38,165 bases of DNA, taken from an uncultured Opitutia bacterium. GTDB taxonomy: Bacteria; Verrucomicrobiota; Verrucomicrobiia; Opitutales; Opitutaceae. The position numbers and the translations under genes were made by a program. The stretch is from positions 1 through 38,165 of the forward strand of contig CAIQQB010000026.1 in assembly GCA_903873805.1 (NCBI GenBank), given 5' to 3'. The stretch's first letter is position 1. Each line of letters opens with the position of its first letter. Shown piece by piece: positions 7,367 to 15,335 of the stretch. The notes below the pieces were generated by a model, which saw only the letters and a program-made list of their open reading frames with translations, ran no database searches and was not told where the DNA came from.

Positions 7367-8401
7367 GTGAACAATAAAAGCTATGTTGTCGGCATCGTCG
7401 GGGCCACAGGCGCCGTCGGTCAAGAGCTTGTGCGGCTGATGCACGAGCGCAATTTCCCCGTGGGCGAGCTGCGGCTCTTCGCGTCGGCCCGTTCGGCGGG
7501 CAAGGTCGTGGAGCGCAACGGGAAGAAATACACGATCGCCGAGGCCAAGCTGGGCGCGTTCGCCGGCGTGGACCTGGCGTTTTTCGCCGCCGGCGGTCCG
7601 GTGACGCGCGCGCTCGCCGCCGATGCGGTCAAGGCGGGTTGTCTCGTGATCGACAAAAGCTCGGCGCTGCGGATGGACCCGAAGGTGCCGCTCGTCATTC
7701 CGGAGATCAACCCGGAGCAGCTGCGCACCCACCAGGGGCTGATTGCCAACCCGAATTGCTCGACGGCGGTGATGCTGATGGGCCTGTGGCCGCTGCACCA
7801 GAAGTTCGGGGTGAAGCGCGTCATCATCTCCACCTACCAGTCGGTTTCCGGCACGGGCGCCGAGGCGGTGCGCGAGCTCGAGGACCAGGTGCAGGCGCAC
7901 GCCCATGGCCGGCCGGTGACCAAGAAGGTTTATCCCTACCAGATCGCGTTCAACTGCATCCCGCAGGTGGATTCGTTCGACGCGACCGGTTACACCGGCG
8001 AGGAGACCAAGATGGCCCAGGAAAGCCGCAAGATCATGGGCCTGCCGAACCTCAAGGTGTCGGCGACCTGCGTGCGCGTGCCCGTGGTGCGGGCGCATTC
8101 GATCTCTGTCAGCGCGGAATTCGAGCGGCCGGTCAGCGTGGCCGAGGCCCGGGCCGCCGTGGCGGCGTTTCCGGGTGCCGTGCTGGTCGACGAGCCGGCG
8201 GAGAAGAAGTATCCGACCCCGCTGGATTTCGCCGAGAAGGTGAAGTGCGGCGTGGGCCGCCTGCGCCTGGACACGGCGTTTGAGAACGGCCTGTCGTTCT
8301 GGGTGAGTGGCGACAACCTCTGGAAGGGCGCGGCGCTCAACGCGATCCAGAACGCCGAGTTGATGATCCGTGAGGGTTGGCTGAAGCCGAAAAAGGCCTA
8401 A
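7367..8401 (+). CDS. asd: Aspartate-semialdehyde dehydrogenase
   Basis: A 344-residue enzyme that reduces aspartyl phosphate to aspartate semialdehyde with NADPH, the branch point to lysine/diaminopimelate, threonine and methionine. It begins with the dinucleotide-binding VGATGAVGQE (11-20). The catalytic Cys is C131 in NPNCSTAV, followed by STYQSVSGTGAEA and the RVPVVRAHS segment that supplies the active-site His and Arg residues. The length is normal. It starts with GTG behind a good ribosome binding site. Diaminopimelate links its pathway to the cell wall, as does the divergent L,D-transpeptidase, so shared control through the common start region is conceivable. Confidence 0.95.
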   Translation: MNNKSYVVGIVGATGAVGQELVRLMHERNFPVGELRLFASARSAGKVVERNGKKYTIAEAKLGAFAGVDLAFFAAGGPVTRALAADAVKAGCLVIDKSSALRMDPKVPLVIPEINPEQLRTHQGLIANPNCSTAVMLMGLWPLHQKFGVKRVIISTYQSVSGTGAEAVRELEDQVQAHAHGRPVTKKVYPYQIAFNCIPQVDSFDATGYTGEETKMAQESRKIMGLPNLKVSATCVRVPVVRAHSISVSAEFERPVSVAEARAAVAAFPGAVLVDEPAEKKYPTPLDFAEKVKCGVGRLRLDTAFENGLSFWVSGDNLWKGAALNAIQNAELMIREGWLKPKKA

Positions 8402-8422
8402 AGGCCGCGAACTAACGTCACA

Positions 8423-8758
8423 TTAATGAGGAGAATTTGTTCGGTGATTGTGAACCATTGAGGCGTAGATCATCACCGCAACCAAAGTCAGTAACATTGC
8501 GGCGATGATTGCATGATAGATATTACCCCATCGCCAATCCGGCTGGTCTTTTGTCTTAAAAAAGAGTGCGCAAAAAAGCAGGCAGGGAATGTAGGAAATA
8601 GATGAGACGGTCAGCCCAAGAAGCGCAAATACTGGCCCTGTTGGAATCCAAGAGTCTTGAGTTGTTGGGAATGCTAATTCGCCGATAAGCGCGCTAACCA
8701 GACCGGAAATGAAAGCCAACGCCACAAAACCCAAGAGGTATTGCGCGAAGACTTTCAT
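8423..8758 (-). CDS. Small integral membrane protein, unknown function
   Basis: A 111-residue protein with about three hydrophobic segments, near residues 5-30 (LLGFVALAFISGLVSALIGE), 43-68 and 83-103. No known family is recognised. Its DNA is clearly poorer in GC than the genes on either side and uses more A/T-ending codons, which suggests recent acquisition or relaxed selection. It converges on asd with 21 bases between the stops. There is no clear Shine-Dalgarno site. The hydrophobic pattern and an ATG start support a real gene, but expression is uncertain. Confidence 0.6.
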   Translation of the reverse strand: MKVFAQYLLGFVALAFISGLVSALIGELAFPTTQDSWIPTGPVFALLGLTVSSISYIPCLLFCALFFKTKDQPDWRWGNIYHAIIAAMLLTLVAVMIYASMVHNHRTNSPH

Positions 8759-9100
8759 AGCGGGAAGAGTTGATCGGGCATTGTCCGCGAGTCATGAATA
8801 CTTGACTGGCTGAACATTAAACGTCAATCGCTTCCGAGCCTGACCGCATCGCAGGTTCTTGCAGAATCGGCAAAATCGTTAGCCGCCAAAGTTGCCTCCT
8901 ATTCGAACCCTCCACCTTGAGTCGGCTGGCCTAGCATCGCTCACGCCGCTTCAGTTCCTGCTGAGTGAGGGCGCCCAACGGCCCGACCGCCGCTTGACCA
9001 GAAACCGCGATATTCCCCCGCTCCGCCGGATTGAGTTCCTCGTTGCTAACCGCCCTGCTCCACACCTAGGTTCGCATCCTCCCCACCAGTCCTACCTCCC
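8759..9100. other. 342-base spacer without a recognised gene
   Basis: This spacer separates the divergent small membrane gene from the DUF2911 gene, so it should hold both promoters. No clear palindrome, RNA gene or REP was found. A short open stretch on the plus strand (8892-9104) has no family resemblance and an unlikely composition and is not called. Confidence 0.5.
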
Positions 9101-9694
9101 ATGAAAAACCTCACCCCGACCCTGATCCTGATTGCGGCGGCTTTCGCCACCGCTCTGCCGCTGGCGGCGCAGGCTCCTGCCGCCGTCCGCGTCAACTCCT
9201 CCGGCGGCAACAGCCCGCATGAGACCACCGGCGCCGTCATTGGCGGCCGCAACGGCAACCGCGTCACTATCACCTACGGGCGTCCGTTCTCCAAGGACCC
9301 GAAGTCGGCCGAAATCCGCAAGATCTGGGGCACGCTGGTCCCGTGGGAGAAGGCGTGGCGGCTCGGCTCCGACGAAGCCACTCTGCTCATCACCCAGCAG
9401 TCGCTGGTGATCGGCGAGACGACCATCGCGCCCGGTGCCTACACGATTTACATGGTGCCCTCCGAGAAGGGCGTCTCCAAGCTGGCCTTCAGCTCGAACC
9501 TCGGCAAATGGGGCATCCCCGTGGACGAGACGCATGACGTGGCTCGAGTTGACCTGAAGAAGGACGCCGTCGAGAAGTCGGTCGACCAGCTCACGATCGC
9601 AGTGGCGGCCGATCCGGCGCCGGCGACCAGCGGTGTCATCAAGATCACTTGGGAAACCACGCAGTTCTCGCTGCCGTTCTCGATCAAGAAGTAA
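9101..9694 (+). CDS. Secreted DUF2911 domain protein
   Basis: A 197-residue protein with a Sec signal peptide (residues 1-23, cut after LAAQA) and one DUF2911 domain. The domain pattern is VTITYGRP, then IWGTLVPWEKAWRLGSDEATLL and the APGAYTIYMVP strand, which is the conserved core of this beta-rich family found in Bacteroidota and Verrucomicrobiota exoproteins. The biochemical role of DUF2911 is not known. It acts in the periplasm or outside. The PIG-L gene starts 23 bases after its stop on the same strand, so the two are probably cotranscribed. Confidence 0.85.
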   Translation: MKNLTPTLILIAAAFATALPLAAQAPAAVRVNSSGGNSPHETTGAVIGGRNGNRVTITYGRPFSKDPKSAEIRKIWGTLVPWEKAWRLGSDEATLLITQQSLVIGETTIAPGAYTIYMVPSEKGVSKLAFSSNLGKWGIPVDETHDVARVDLKKDAVEKSVDQLTIAVAADPAPATSGVIKITWETTQFSLPFSIKK

Positions 9695-9717
9695 CGCCCC
9701 GCCGCAGCGCTGCCGTC

Positions 9718-12246
9718 ATGCGATCAGGGTCCAGGGTTGTCCGCCTTGCGGCCGCCGCGGCCTGCGTGCTCGCGGGTTTCTCGGCCGCGGTCCGTTCCGC
9801 CGAACCTGCGGCCCAGCCGGCGGCCATGCCCGCCTCGCCTTCCGGAGCGGAGATTCTGCAGGAGCTGAAGGAATTCCGCACCTTCGGCACGGTGCTGATG
9901 GTTGCGGCGCATCCGGACGACGAGAACCGCGTGCTGCTGGCCTATCTCTCGAAGGGACGCGACTACCGCACCGGGTATCTCTCTATCAACCGCGGCGATG
10001 GTGGGCAGAACGAGATCGGCTCCGAGTTCGGCGAAATCCTCGGCGTCATCCGCACCCAGGAACTGCTCGCCGGCCGCCGGATCGACGGCGCGCGGCAGTT
10101 TTTCACCCGCGCGATCGATTTCGGCTACTCGAAAAGTCTGCCCGAATCGCTCGCCATCTGGGGCCACCAAGAGGTGCTCGGCGACGTCGTGCGCGTCATC
10201 CGCACCTTCCGGCCCGATGTGGTCATCACGCGCTTCTCGACGCAGCCGAACCCCAACCAGCACGGCCACCACACCGCGTCCGCGGTGCTCGCGCTGGAAG
10301 CTTTCAAGCTCGCCGGCGATCCCAAGGCGTATCCCGAGCAGCTGGCCGAGGGGCTGGCGCCCTGGCAGCCCACGCGCATCGTGCAAAACGGCGGCGCCAG
10401 TCTGGTGCTCAATCCGAGCGGCAGCAACCCCGCGACCGGGGAGACCTTTCAGGCCATGGCCGCCCGCACCAGCGCGCAGCACAAGACCCAAGGCGTCGGC
10501 GGCAACTTCGGGCCGCCCCGTCAGGAAGGCTTTACGTTTCTCGCCGGCACCCCGGCGACGAATGACATCATGGACGGCGTGGACACGACGTGGGCGCGCG
10601 TCCCCTTTGGTGGCGCGGAAATCGCCCAGCTCGCCGACGAGCTGATCACCAATTTCAAAACCGACGACCCTGCCGCCAGTGTCCCCGCCATCCTCGCGCT
10701 GCGCGCGAAGCTCACGGCGTTCCAGAGCTACGACCCAGTCGTGGCGGAGAAGCGGGGGCTGTTTGACCGCATCCTCCAGCACAGTCTCGGGCTGACCGTC
10801 GAGACCACCACGCAAGTCGCCGAGTTGGTGTCTGGGGAACAGTTGCAATATTCCGGCACCGCAACTGTGCGGTCGTCGGTTCCGGTTTCCATTGACGGAA
10901 TGTTACCGGCAGAAATCTATCGGCCTTTCGTAGAGGGCAGCAGATTGCTAATGAATCTATCGCCAGGGCGGCCTTGGAAGAGTGATCCACGAAATTTGCG
11001 GCAGCTTACCGTTCAGCAGTCCGCACTAATTTCTCAACCATACTGGCTCCGTGAGGAGGCCGCACCAGGGATGTTCCGTGTGGCGGAAACGAAGCTAATC
11101 GGCCAGCCGGAGAATCCTCCGCCGTTCATGGTCGAGTATGTTTTTGTTGTCGGTGACCAAGATCTTGTCATCCCCGACGAGCCGCACGCTCCGGCGACCC
11201 AACCCGGCGAGTCCGCCCGCCGGCTCGCGGTGATCTCGCCGGTGTCGTTGAGCTTTGGCTCCGTCGTCGCCCTGTTCACGCCCGGCGCGAAGAAGTCCGT
11301 CGAGGTCGAGGTGACCGCGGCACGATCGGGTGCGACCGGCACGTTGCATCTCGAGTCACCGGCCGGCTGGTCCATTTCGCCGGCCAGCCAGCCGTTCAAG
11401 TTTAGTCAGACCGGGGAGAAGACCAAGCTGGCTTTTACTGTGACCGCGCCCGCGGCGACCGCGTCCGGGAGCCTGCTCGCCGTTGCCGAGATGGCGGATG
11501 GCACGCGCTACAGCAACCAGCATGACGAGATCCATTACGCTCACATTCCGGTGCAAATTCTCCAGCCGCCGGCGCGGCTCAAGGTCGCAGCGTTTGATTT
11601 CGCCATTCGCGGCAAGGCCGTCGGCTACCTGCCGGGTGCGGGCGACGACACGGCGTCGAGCCTCCAGCAACTCGGCTACACGGTGACGACGCTCACCGGC
11701 GCCGACCTCACCGTGGAGAAGCTGCGCGGCCTCGACGCCGTGGTACTTGGCGTCCGGGCTTTCAACGAGCGCACCGACCTCGCCGCCAACCTACCCGGCC
11801 TCCTCGCTTATGCCGAGCAGGGCGGCACGGTCATCGCGCAATACAACCGTCCCAACGGCCTGCGCACCCCGCAGCTCGGGCCCTATCCGCTTTCGATCGC
11901 CGGTCAGGCGCCGGCACTGCGCGTGACCGACGAAACCGCGCCTGTCACCTTTCTGCTGCCGGATCATCCCGCCCTCAACACGCCGAATAAGATCACCGCG
12001 GCCGACTTTGCCGGTTGGGTGCAGGAGCGCGGAGCGTATTTTGCGAGCAGTTGGGATGGCAGCCACTACGCCGCCCCGCTCGCGATGAGCGATCCTGGCG
12101 AGACCCAGCCGGAAAGCAGCCTGCTGATCGCGCCGCACGGCAAGGGCTTTTACGTCTACACCAGTCTGGCGTTCTTCCGCCAGCTCCCTGCCGGCGTGCC
12201 GGGCGCCTACCGGCTGTTCGCCAACTTGGTCTCGCTCGGCAAATGA
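9718..12246 (+). CDS. Large secreted PIG-L family deacetylase
   Basis: An 842-residue exported protein. The ATG at 9718 gives a clear signal peptide (about 1-28). Residues 55-300 form a PIG-L (LmbE-like) metal-dependent N-deacetylase with A-HPDDE at 64-69 and HGHH supplying the third ligand. The middle is beta-rich and resembles NEW3/Ig-like modules (about 540-630), and the C-terminal 200 residues look like a ThuA/class-I-amidotransferase-like fold (GYLPGAGDD onward). PIG-L enzymes remove acetyl groups from GlcNAc conjugates; the substrate here is unknown. Bases about 10840-11000 are poorer in GC than the rest of the gene. It is followed by a palindromic element and then the symporter pair, so deacetylation outside the cell followed by uptake is a possible joint role. 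Confidence 0.85.
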   Translation: MRSGSRVVRLAAAAACVLAGFSAAVRSAEPAAQPAAMPASPSGAEILQELKEFRTFGTVLMVAAHPDDENRVLLAYLSKGRDYRTGYLSINRGDGGQNEIGSEFGEILGVIRTQELLAGRRIDGARQFFTRAIDFGYSKSLPESLAIWGHQEVLGDVVRVIRTFRPDVVITRFSTQPNPNQHGHHTASAVLALEAFKLAGDPKAYPEQLAEGLAPWQPTRIVQNGGASLVLNPSGSNPATGETFQAMAARTSAQHKTQGVGGNFGPPRQEGFTFLAGTPATNDIMDGVDTTWARVPFGGAEIAQLADELITNFKTDDPAASVPAILALRAKLTAFQSYDPVVAEKRGLFDRILQHSLGLTVETTTQVAELVSGEQLQYSGTATVRSSVPVSIDGMLPAEIYRPFVEGSRLLMNLSPGRPWKSDPRNLRQLTVQQSALISQPYWLREEAAPGMFRVAETKLIGQPENPPPFMVEYVFVVGDQDLVIPDEPHAPATQPGESARRLAVISPVSLSFGSVVALFTPGAKKSVEVEVTAARSGATGTLHLESPAGWSISPASQPFKFSQTGEKTKLAFTVTAPAATASGSLLAVAEMADGTRYSNQHDEIHYAHIPVQILQPPARLKVAAFDFAIRGKAVGYLPGAGDDTASSLQQLGYTVTTLTGADLTVEKLRGLDAVVLGVRAFNERTDLAANLPGLLAYAEQGGTVIAQYNRPNGLRTPQLGPYPLSIAGQAPALRVTDETAPVTFLLPDHPALNTPNKITAADFAGWVQERGAYFASSWDGSHYAAPLAMSDPGETQPESSLLIAPHGKGFYVYTSLAFFRQLPAGVPGAYRLFANLVSLGK

Positions 12247-12262
12247 GCCGGACATGCAAACC

Positions 12263-12483
12263 GTTTAACCACGAAATACACTCATGGGCACTAAATCCTG
12301 GATCCCGGATAGCTTTGATTCTTGTAGGGCCTCACCTCGTGTGAGGCCTTTCTGCGTCCGACCCGCCCGCCAAGGCTCGACACGAGGTCGAGCCCTACGG
12401 TCGGCAAATACGGTTCGCTGGATCACTCCCCTCAAGTGAGCCCGTTACGTTTAGTGCCAACATAGCGTGATTTAGTGGTTAAC
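12263..12483. mobile_element. MITE-like palindromic element with a REP pair inside
   Basis: Imperfect terminal inverted repeats of 34 bases (12263-12296 and 12450-12483; both carry AACCAC and GGCACTAAA cores, about 26 matches with small gaps) enclose a 150-base centre with the REP pair 12324-12398. No coding capacity is seen. The right arm ends 5 bases before the start of the 47-residue gene. The left arm starts 16 bases after the PIG-L stop. It could be a non-autonomous element or a large RNA hairpin. Confidence 0.55.
12324..12398. repeat. Inverted pair of GTAG REPs (BIME-like)
   Basis: GTAG (12324-12327) precedes an 8-bp stem GGCCTCAC/GTGAGGCC with loop CTCGT. The partner is GGCTCGAC (12374-12381), loop ACGAG, GTCGAGCC and then CTAC (12395-12398). 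Stems are perfect and differ between the two halves, while the GTAG ends and 5-base loops are kept. The first hairpin is followed by TTT and could also terminate the PIG-L transcript. Confidence 0.75.
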
Positions 12484-12488
12484 TACCG

Positions 12489-12632
12489 ATGCCTTCTTCC
12501 CCGCCCGAACCTGACGACAACTCCCCTGGGGTGCCCGGGTTTCGTACCTGGGGCGGGGTGTATCTATTTGTCTTCGTCTGCTTCGTCGCGGTCGTCGTGG
12601 CGCTGACCATCTTCACCCGCGTCCTCGCATGA
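12489..12632 (+). CDS. 47-residue one-helix membrane protein coupled to the symporter
   Basis: A small gene starting MPSSPPEPDD with a polar, proline-rich N-terminus of about 22 residues and one hydrophobic helix (about residues 24-44, VYLFVFVCFVAVVVALTIF). Its TGA overlaps the ATG of the symporter gene in an ATGA junction (12629-12632), so the two are almost certainly cotranslated. It may be an accessory subunit or assembly factor of the transporter, by analogy with other short proteins encoded directly before solute symporters, but no family is recognised. Its start is 5 bases downstream of a palindromic element and no Shine-Dalgarno site is visible. Confidence 0.7.
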   Translation: MPSSPPEPDDNSPGVPGFRTWGGVYLFVFVCFVAVVVALTIFTRVLA

Positions 12633-14344
12633 ACCTGCTCGACTGGCTCGTGCTCCTCGGGACGATGCTCGGAATCGCGGCCTACGCCACCTGGCGGACG
12701 CGGCACACGGACAATCTCAACACCTACCTCCGCGGCAGCAGCACGACCCGGTGGTTCACGATCGGCCTCTCGGTGATGGCGACCCAGGCGAGCACGATCA
12801 CCTACCTCTCGCTGCCCGGGCAGGCCTACGAGAACGGAATCTCCTTCATCCAGAATTATTTCGGCCTGCCGCTGGCGCTGATCGTGGTGTGCGCCGTGTT
12901 TCTGCCGATCTACCGGAAGCTCGGCGTGTATACGGCTTATGAATACCTCGGGCGGCGGTTTGACGCCAAGACCCGGCTGCTCGGGGCGGGGCTCTTCCTC
13001 GTGCAGCGCGGGCTGCAGGCGGGCATCACGATCTACGCCCCGGCGATCATCCTGGCGACGGTGCTGGGCTGGCGGCTCGACCTGACGATCATCTTCACCG
13101 GACTGATCGCGATTGTCTACACGGTGACCGGTGGCAGCGCGGCGGTGAACCTCACGCAGAAGTGGCAGATGGCGGTGATCTTTGGCGGCATGCTCACTGC
13201 GTTTGGCGTGCTGCTGGCCCGCCTGCCGGCCGATGCGCTCCATATCGCGGGCGTGATGGGCAAGCTGCACGGGGTGGACTACACGCCGGACCCCAAGGTG
13301 CGCTACACGCTCTGGAGCGGAGTGCTGGGCGGGTTCTTTCTCTCGCTGTCCTATTTTGGCACCGACCAGTCGCAGGTGCAGCGCTACATCGGCGGCGCGG
13401 CTTTGCGGGAGGGCCGGCTCGGACTGATGTTCAATGCGCTCCTCAAGATTCCGATGCAGTTCTTCATCGTGATGCTGGGCGCGCTGCTGTTTGTGTTCTA
13501 TCAGTTCCAGCCCGACACGCCGGTGGTCTTCAACCAGACCCAGTGGCGGCGGCAGGCGGACGGACCGGGCGGGGCGGTCTTTCATGAGCTTGAGACCAGG
13601 CATGCCGCGCTCCATGCGGACCAACTGGCGAAGATCCGCACGTGGGTGGCGGCGCAGGAAGGGGGCGATGCCCGGGTCGAGGCCGAGGCCCGGAAGGCCC
13701 TGACTCAGGCCCAGCAGGCGTCCGAAACCGTGCGGCAACAGGCACTCGTAACACTGCAGACTGCGGACCCGGCGGCGAAGAAGACCAAGGATTCGGACTA
13801 CGTTTTCATCACCTTCATCCTCAGCCAGCTCCCGCACGGTGCGATCGGTCTGCTGATCGCCGTGATGTTCGCCTCGGCGCTTTCGTCGAAGGCGAGCGAG
13901 CTCAACGCGCTGGGCACGACCAGCACGATCGACCTCTGGCGGTATTTCCGGCCGCTCGCGGCGCACGACGAGGCGCGAAATGTGCGCAACGCCAAATGGT
14001 TCACCGCCGCCTGGGGGCTGTTCGCCATCGGCTTTGCGCTCTTTGTCAGCTTCACCGAGAACCTGATCGAGGCGCTCAACATCGTGGCCTCGATTTTTTA
14101 TCCGGCGCTGCTGGGTGTGTTCCTCGTCGCGTTTTTCCTGAAGAAGGTGGGCGGGTCGGCGGTGTTCTGGGGCGCGATCGTGGCCCAGTTGTTCGTGCTG
14201 GCGATCTTCGCCTTCGGCAAGGCCTACCCGGAGCACGAAATCGGCTACCTCTGGCTCAATCCGATCGGCTGCGGGGCCTGCATTGCGTTTAGCTTGGCGA
14301 TTCAGGCATTCCTGCCCGCGAATCAGACGGATGGGCGCGGATGA
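12629..14344 (+). CDS. Sodium:solute symporter (SSS family)
   Basis: A 571-residue transporter of the SGLT/SSS family with about 13 membrane helices, importing a solute with Na+. Characteristic stretches include the polar helix start SVMATQASTITYLSLPGQAY (about 49-68), IYRKLGVYTAYEYLGRRFD and the TGGSAAVNLTQKWQM helix. About 100 residues (290-390) form a non-membrane, helix-rich and partly coiled-coil insertion (ETRHAALHADQL, EARKALTQAQQ) between helices. Similar insertions are known in Bacteroidota-type members. The substrate cannot be read from sequence; amino sugars are plausible given the upstream PIG-L deacetylase. The last eight codons and stop come from the left arm of a palindromic element, so the C-terminal tail ANQTDGRG is probably repeat-derived. 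Confidence 0.88.
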   Translation: MNLLDWLVLLGTMLGIAAYATWRTRHTDNLNTYLRGSSTTRWFTIGLSVMATQASTITYLSLPGQAYENGISFIQNYFGLPLALIVVCAVFLPIYRKLGVYTAYEYLGRRFDAKTRLLGAGLFLVQRGLQAGITIYAPAIILATVLGWRLDLTIIFTGLIAIVYTVTGGSAAVNLTQKWQMAVIFGGMLTAFGVLLARLPADALHIAGVMGKLHGVDYTPDPKVRYTLWSGVLGGFFLSLSYFGTDQSQVQRYIGGAALREGRLGLMFNALLKIPMQFFIVMLGALLFVFYQFQPDTPVVFNQTQWRRQADGPGGAVFHELETRHAALHADQLAKIRTWVAAQEGGDARVEAEARKALTQAQQASETVRQQALVTLQTADPAAKKTKDSDYVFITFILSQLPHGAIGLLIAVMFASALSSKASELNALGTTSTIDLWRYFRPLAAHDEARNVRNAKWFTAAWGLFAIGFALFVSFTENLIEALNIVASIFYPALLGVFLVAFFLKKVGGSAVFWGAIVAQLFVLAIFAFGKAYPEHEIGYLWLNPIGCGACIAFSLAIQAFLPANQTDGRG

Positions 14345-14545
14345 AGGCGGGATTTACAGCGATGCACCAATCGTTAACCGGGGATACCACTGCAGCTGTT
14401 GGCGCCTGGTCCCTACGCTCACGCGCAGGGCTACGATCTGGATGTAGCCCGCTTCGGGAGAAGCGGGAGATTTCGGGCGAGGGCAACCGCTCGATGATTC
14501 GGACCATGCCGCCTGTTTCCATTCGCGTCCATCCGCGTGATTCGC
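14318..14545. mobile_element. Second MITE-like palindromic element with REP hairpins
   Basis: Terminal inverted repeats of 27 bases (14318-14344 and 14519-14545) match at about 21 positions and share GATTCGC and CATCCG cores. They enclose two GTAG hairpins (14411-14467). The left arm encodes the last residues and stop of the symporter; the right arm abuts the GGGAGG ribosome site of the BshC-like gene. Size and layout resemble the element at 12263-12483, although the arms differ in sequence. Confidence 0.5.
14411..14467. repeat. Outward-facing pair of GTAG REPs
   Basis: The left hairpin CCCTACGC, loop TCAC, GCGCAGGG (one G-T pair) ends in CTAC (14431-14434). The right starts with GTAG (14444-14447), then CCCGCTTC, loop GGGA, GAAGCGGG. 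The GTAG boxes face each other here, the reverse of the other pairs, and loops are 4 bases. Confidence 0.6.
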
Positions 14546-14561
14546 GGGAGGTTTTCTCCTG

Positions 14562-15335
14562 ATGGCCGCCCCCGTCATCTGTTTCGGCCAGCAACCGTGC
14601 GGATTCTTCCCGCGGCGGTTTCTTTACGCCAAGTTTGCCACCGCCCGGCGGCTCCAGGCGGAGCTGGGCGGAGAAATCGTTTTCTTCTGCCACGACAGCG
14701 ACCACGATCCGCGCGAAACCCAGACGACCCTGCGGTACCGGCTGTCCGGTGCGCCGCAGACCTTTAATTTCACCTTCGCCAACCGGCTCCAACGCAAGTT
14801 TTCACCGCTGTTTCTCAAACGCATCCCGGCGGACTGGCCGGCGCAGACCGCGCGTCAGCTGCCCAACTATGTCGACCGTCGCTGGGTCGAGGCGTTCAAG
14901 CTCACGACGGCCACCTGTGTCGCGGACTTCTGCCTGGAGATGTATCGCCGCATGGGGCTGCTCGATGGCATCCGCGTCGTCCGTTCGGGTGATCCGGCCG
15001 TCCGCCGGGCCGCCTGCGACGTGGCGGATTACTTCGTGGATGTGATCCACGAGGGTGAGGTGGTGCGCGCCCGGCACCAGGCCGGCGGGCTCCGGCTGCA
15101 CGAGGGTGGCGAGGCGTTTGTGACGCTGCCGGCGGTTCCCTTTGCCCGGGACCAGGTCAGTCCGACGCGCGACAGCCGATTGCGCTGGATGCAATCGGTG
15201 GTTCACTGCACCCATTACATCGCCGGCGCCGGTGAACAGGCTTACTTGAATCGCGCCGACGCCCCTGAGATAACCTTTGTCAACCGCGACCCCATTGAAC
15301 GCTCCGATGAAGCCTACACCGAACTCCCCGTCTGA
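14562..15335 (+). CDS. Compact BshC-like protein (putative cysteine-adding step of bacillithiol synthesis)
   Basis: A 257-residue protein just upstream of bshB1 and bshA. It keeps, in order, landmarks of BshC: GQQ (9-11) followed by an F-F and K...A..L..E helix, a strand leading to DHD (47-49), an SGDP turn in VVRSGDPAVRRA (about 141-152), and GAGEQAY (222-228) matching the GPGE(I)xY motif near the end of the BshC core. BshC from Bacillus is about 540 residues, so this version lacks roughly half, apparently including the C-terminal coiled coil. BshC is thought to join Cys to GlcN-malate in the cytosol. GGGAGG (14546-14551) supports the ATG at 14562. The gene overlaps bshB1 by 29 bases. The identification is my alignment by eye and is strengthened by context. 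Confidence 0.7.
   Translation: MAAPVICFGQQPCGFFPRRFLYAKFATARRLQAELGGEIVFFCHDSDHDPRETQTTLRYRLSGAPQTFNFTFANRLQRKFSPLFLKRIPADWPAQTARQLPNYVDRRWVEAFKLTTATCVADFCLEMYRRMGLLDGIRVVRSGDPAVRRAACDVADYFVDVIHEGEVVRARHQAGGLRLHEGGEAFVTLPAVPFARDQVSPTRDSRLRWMQSVVHCTHYIAGAGEQAYLNRADAPEITFVNRDPIERSDEAYTELPV

Noticed and set aside
8892-9104. Short plus-strand frame before the DUF2911 gene
   Set aside because: No family resemblance, no ribosome site, and it ends inside the start of the next gene; more likely the promoter region.
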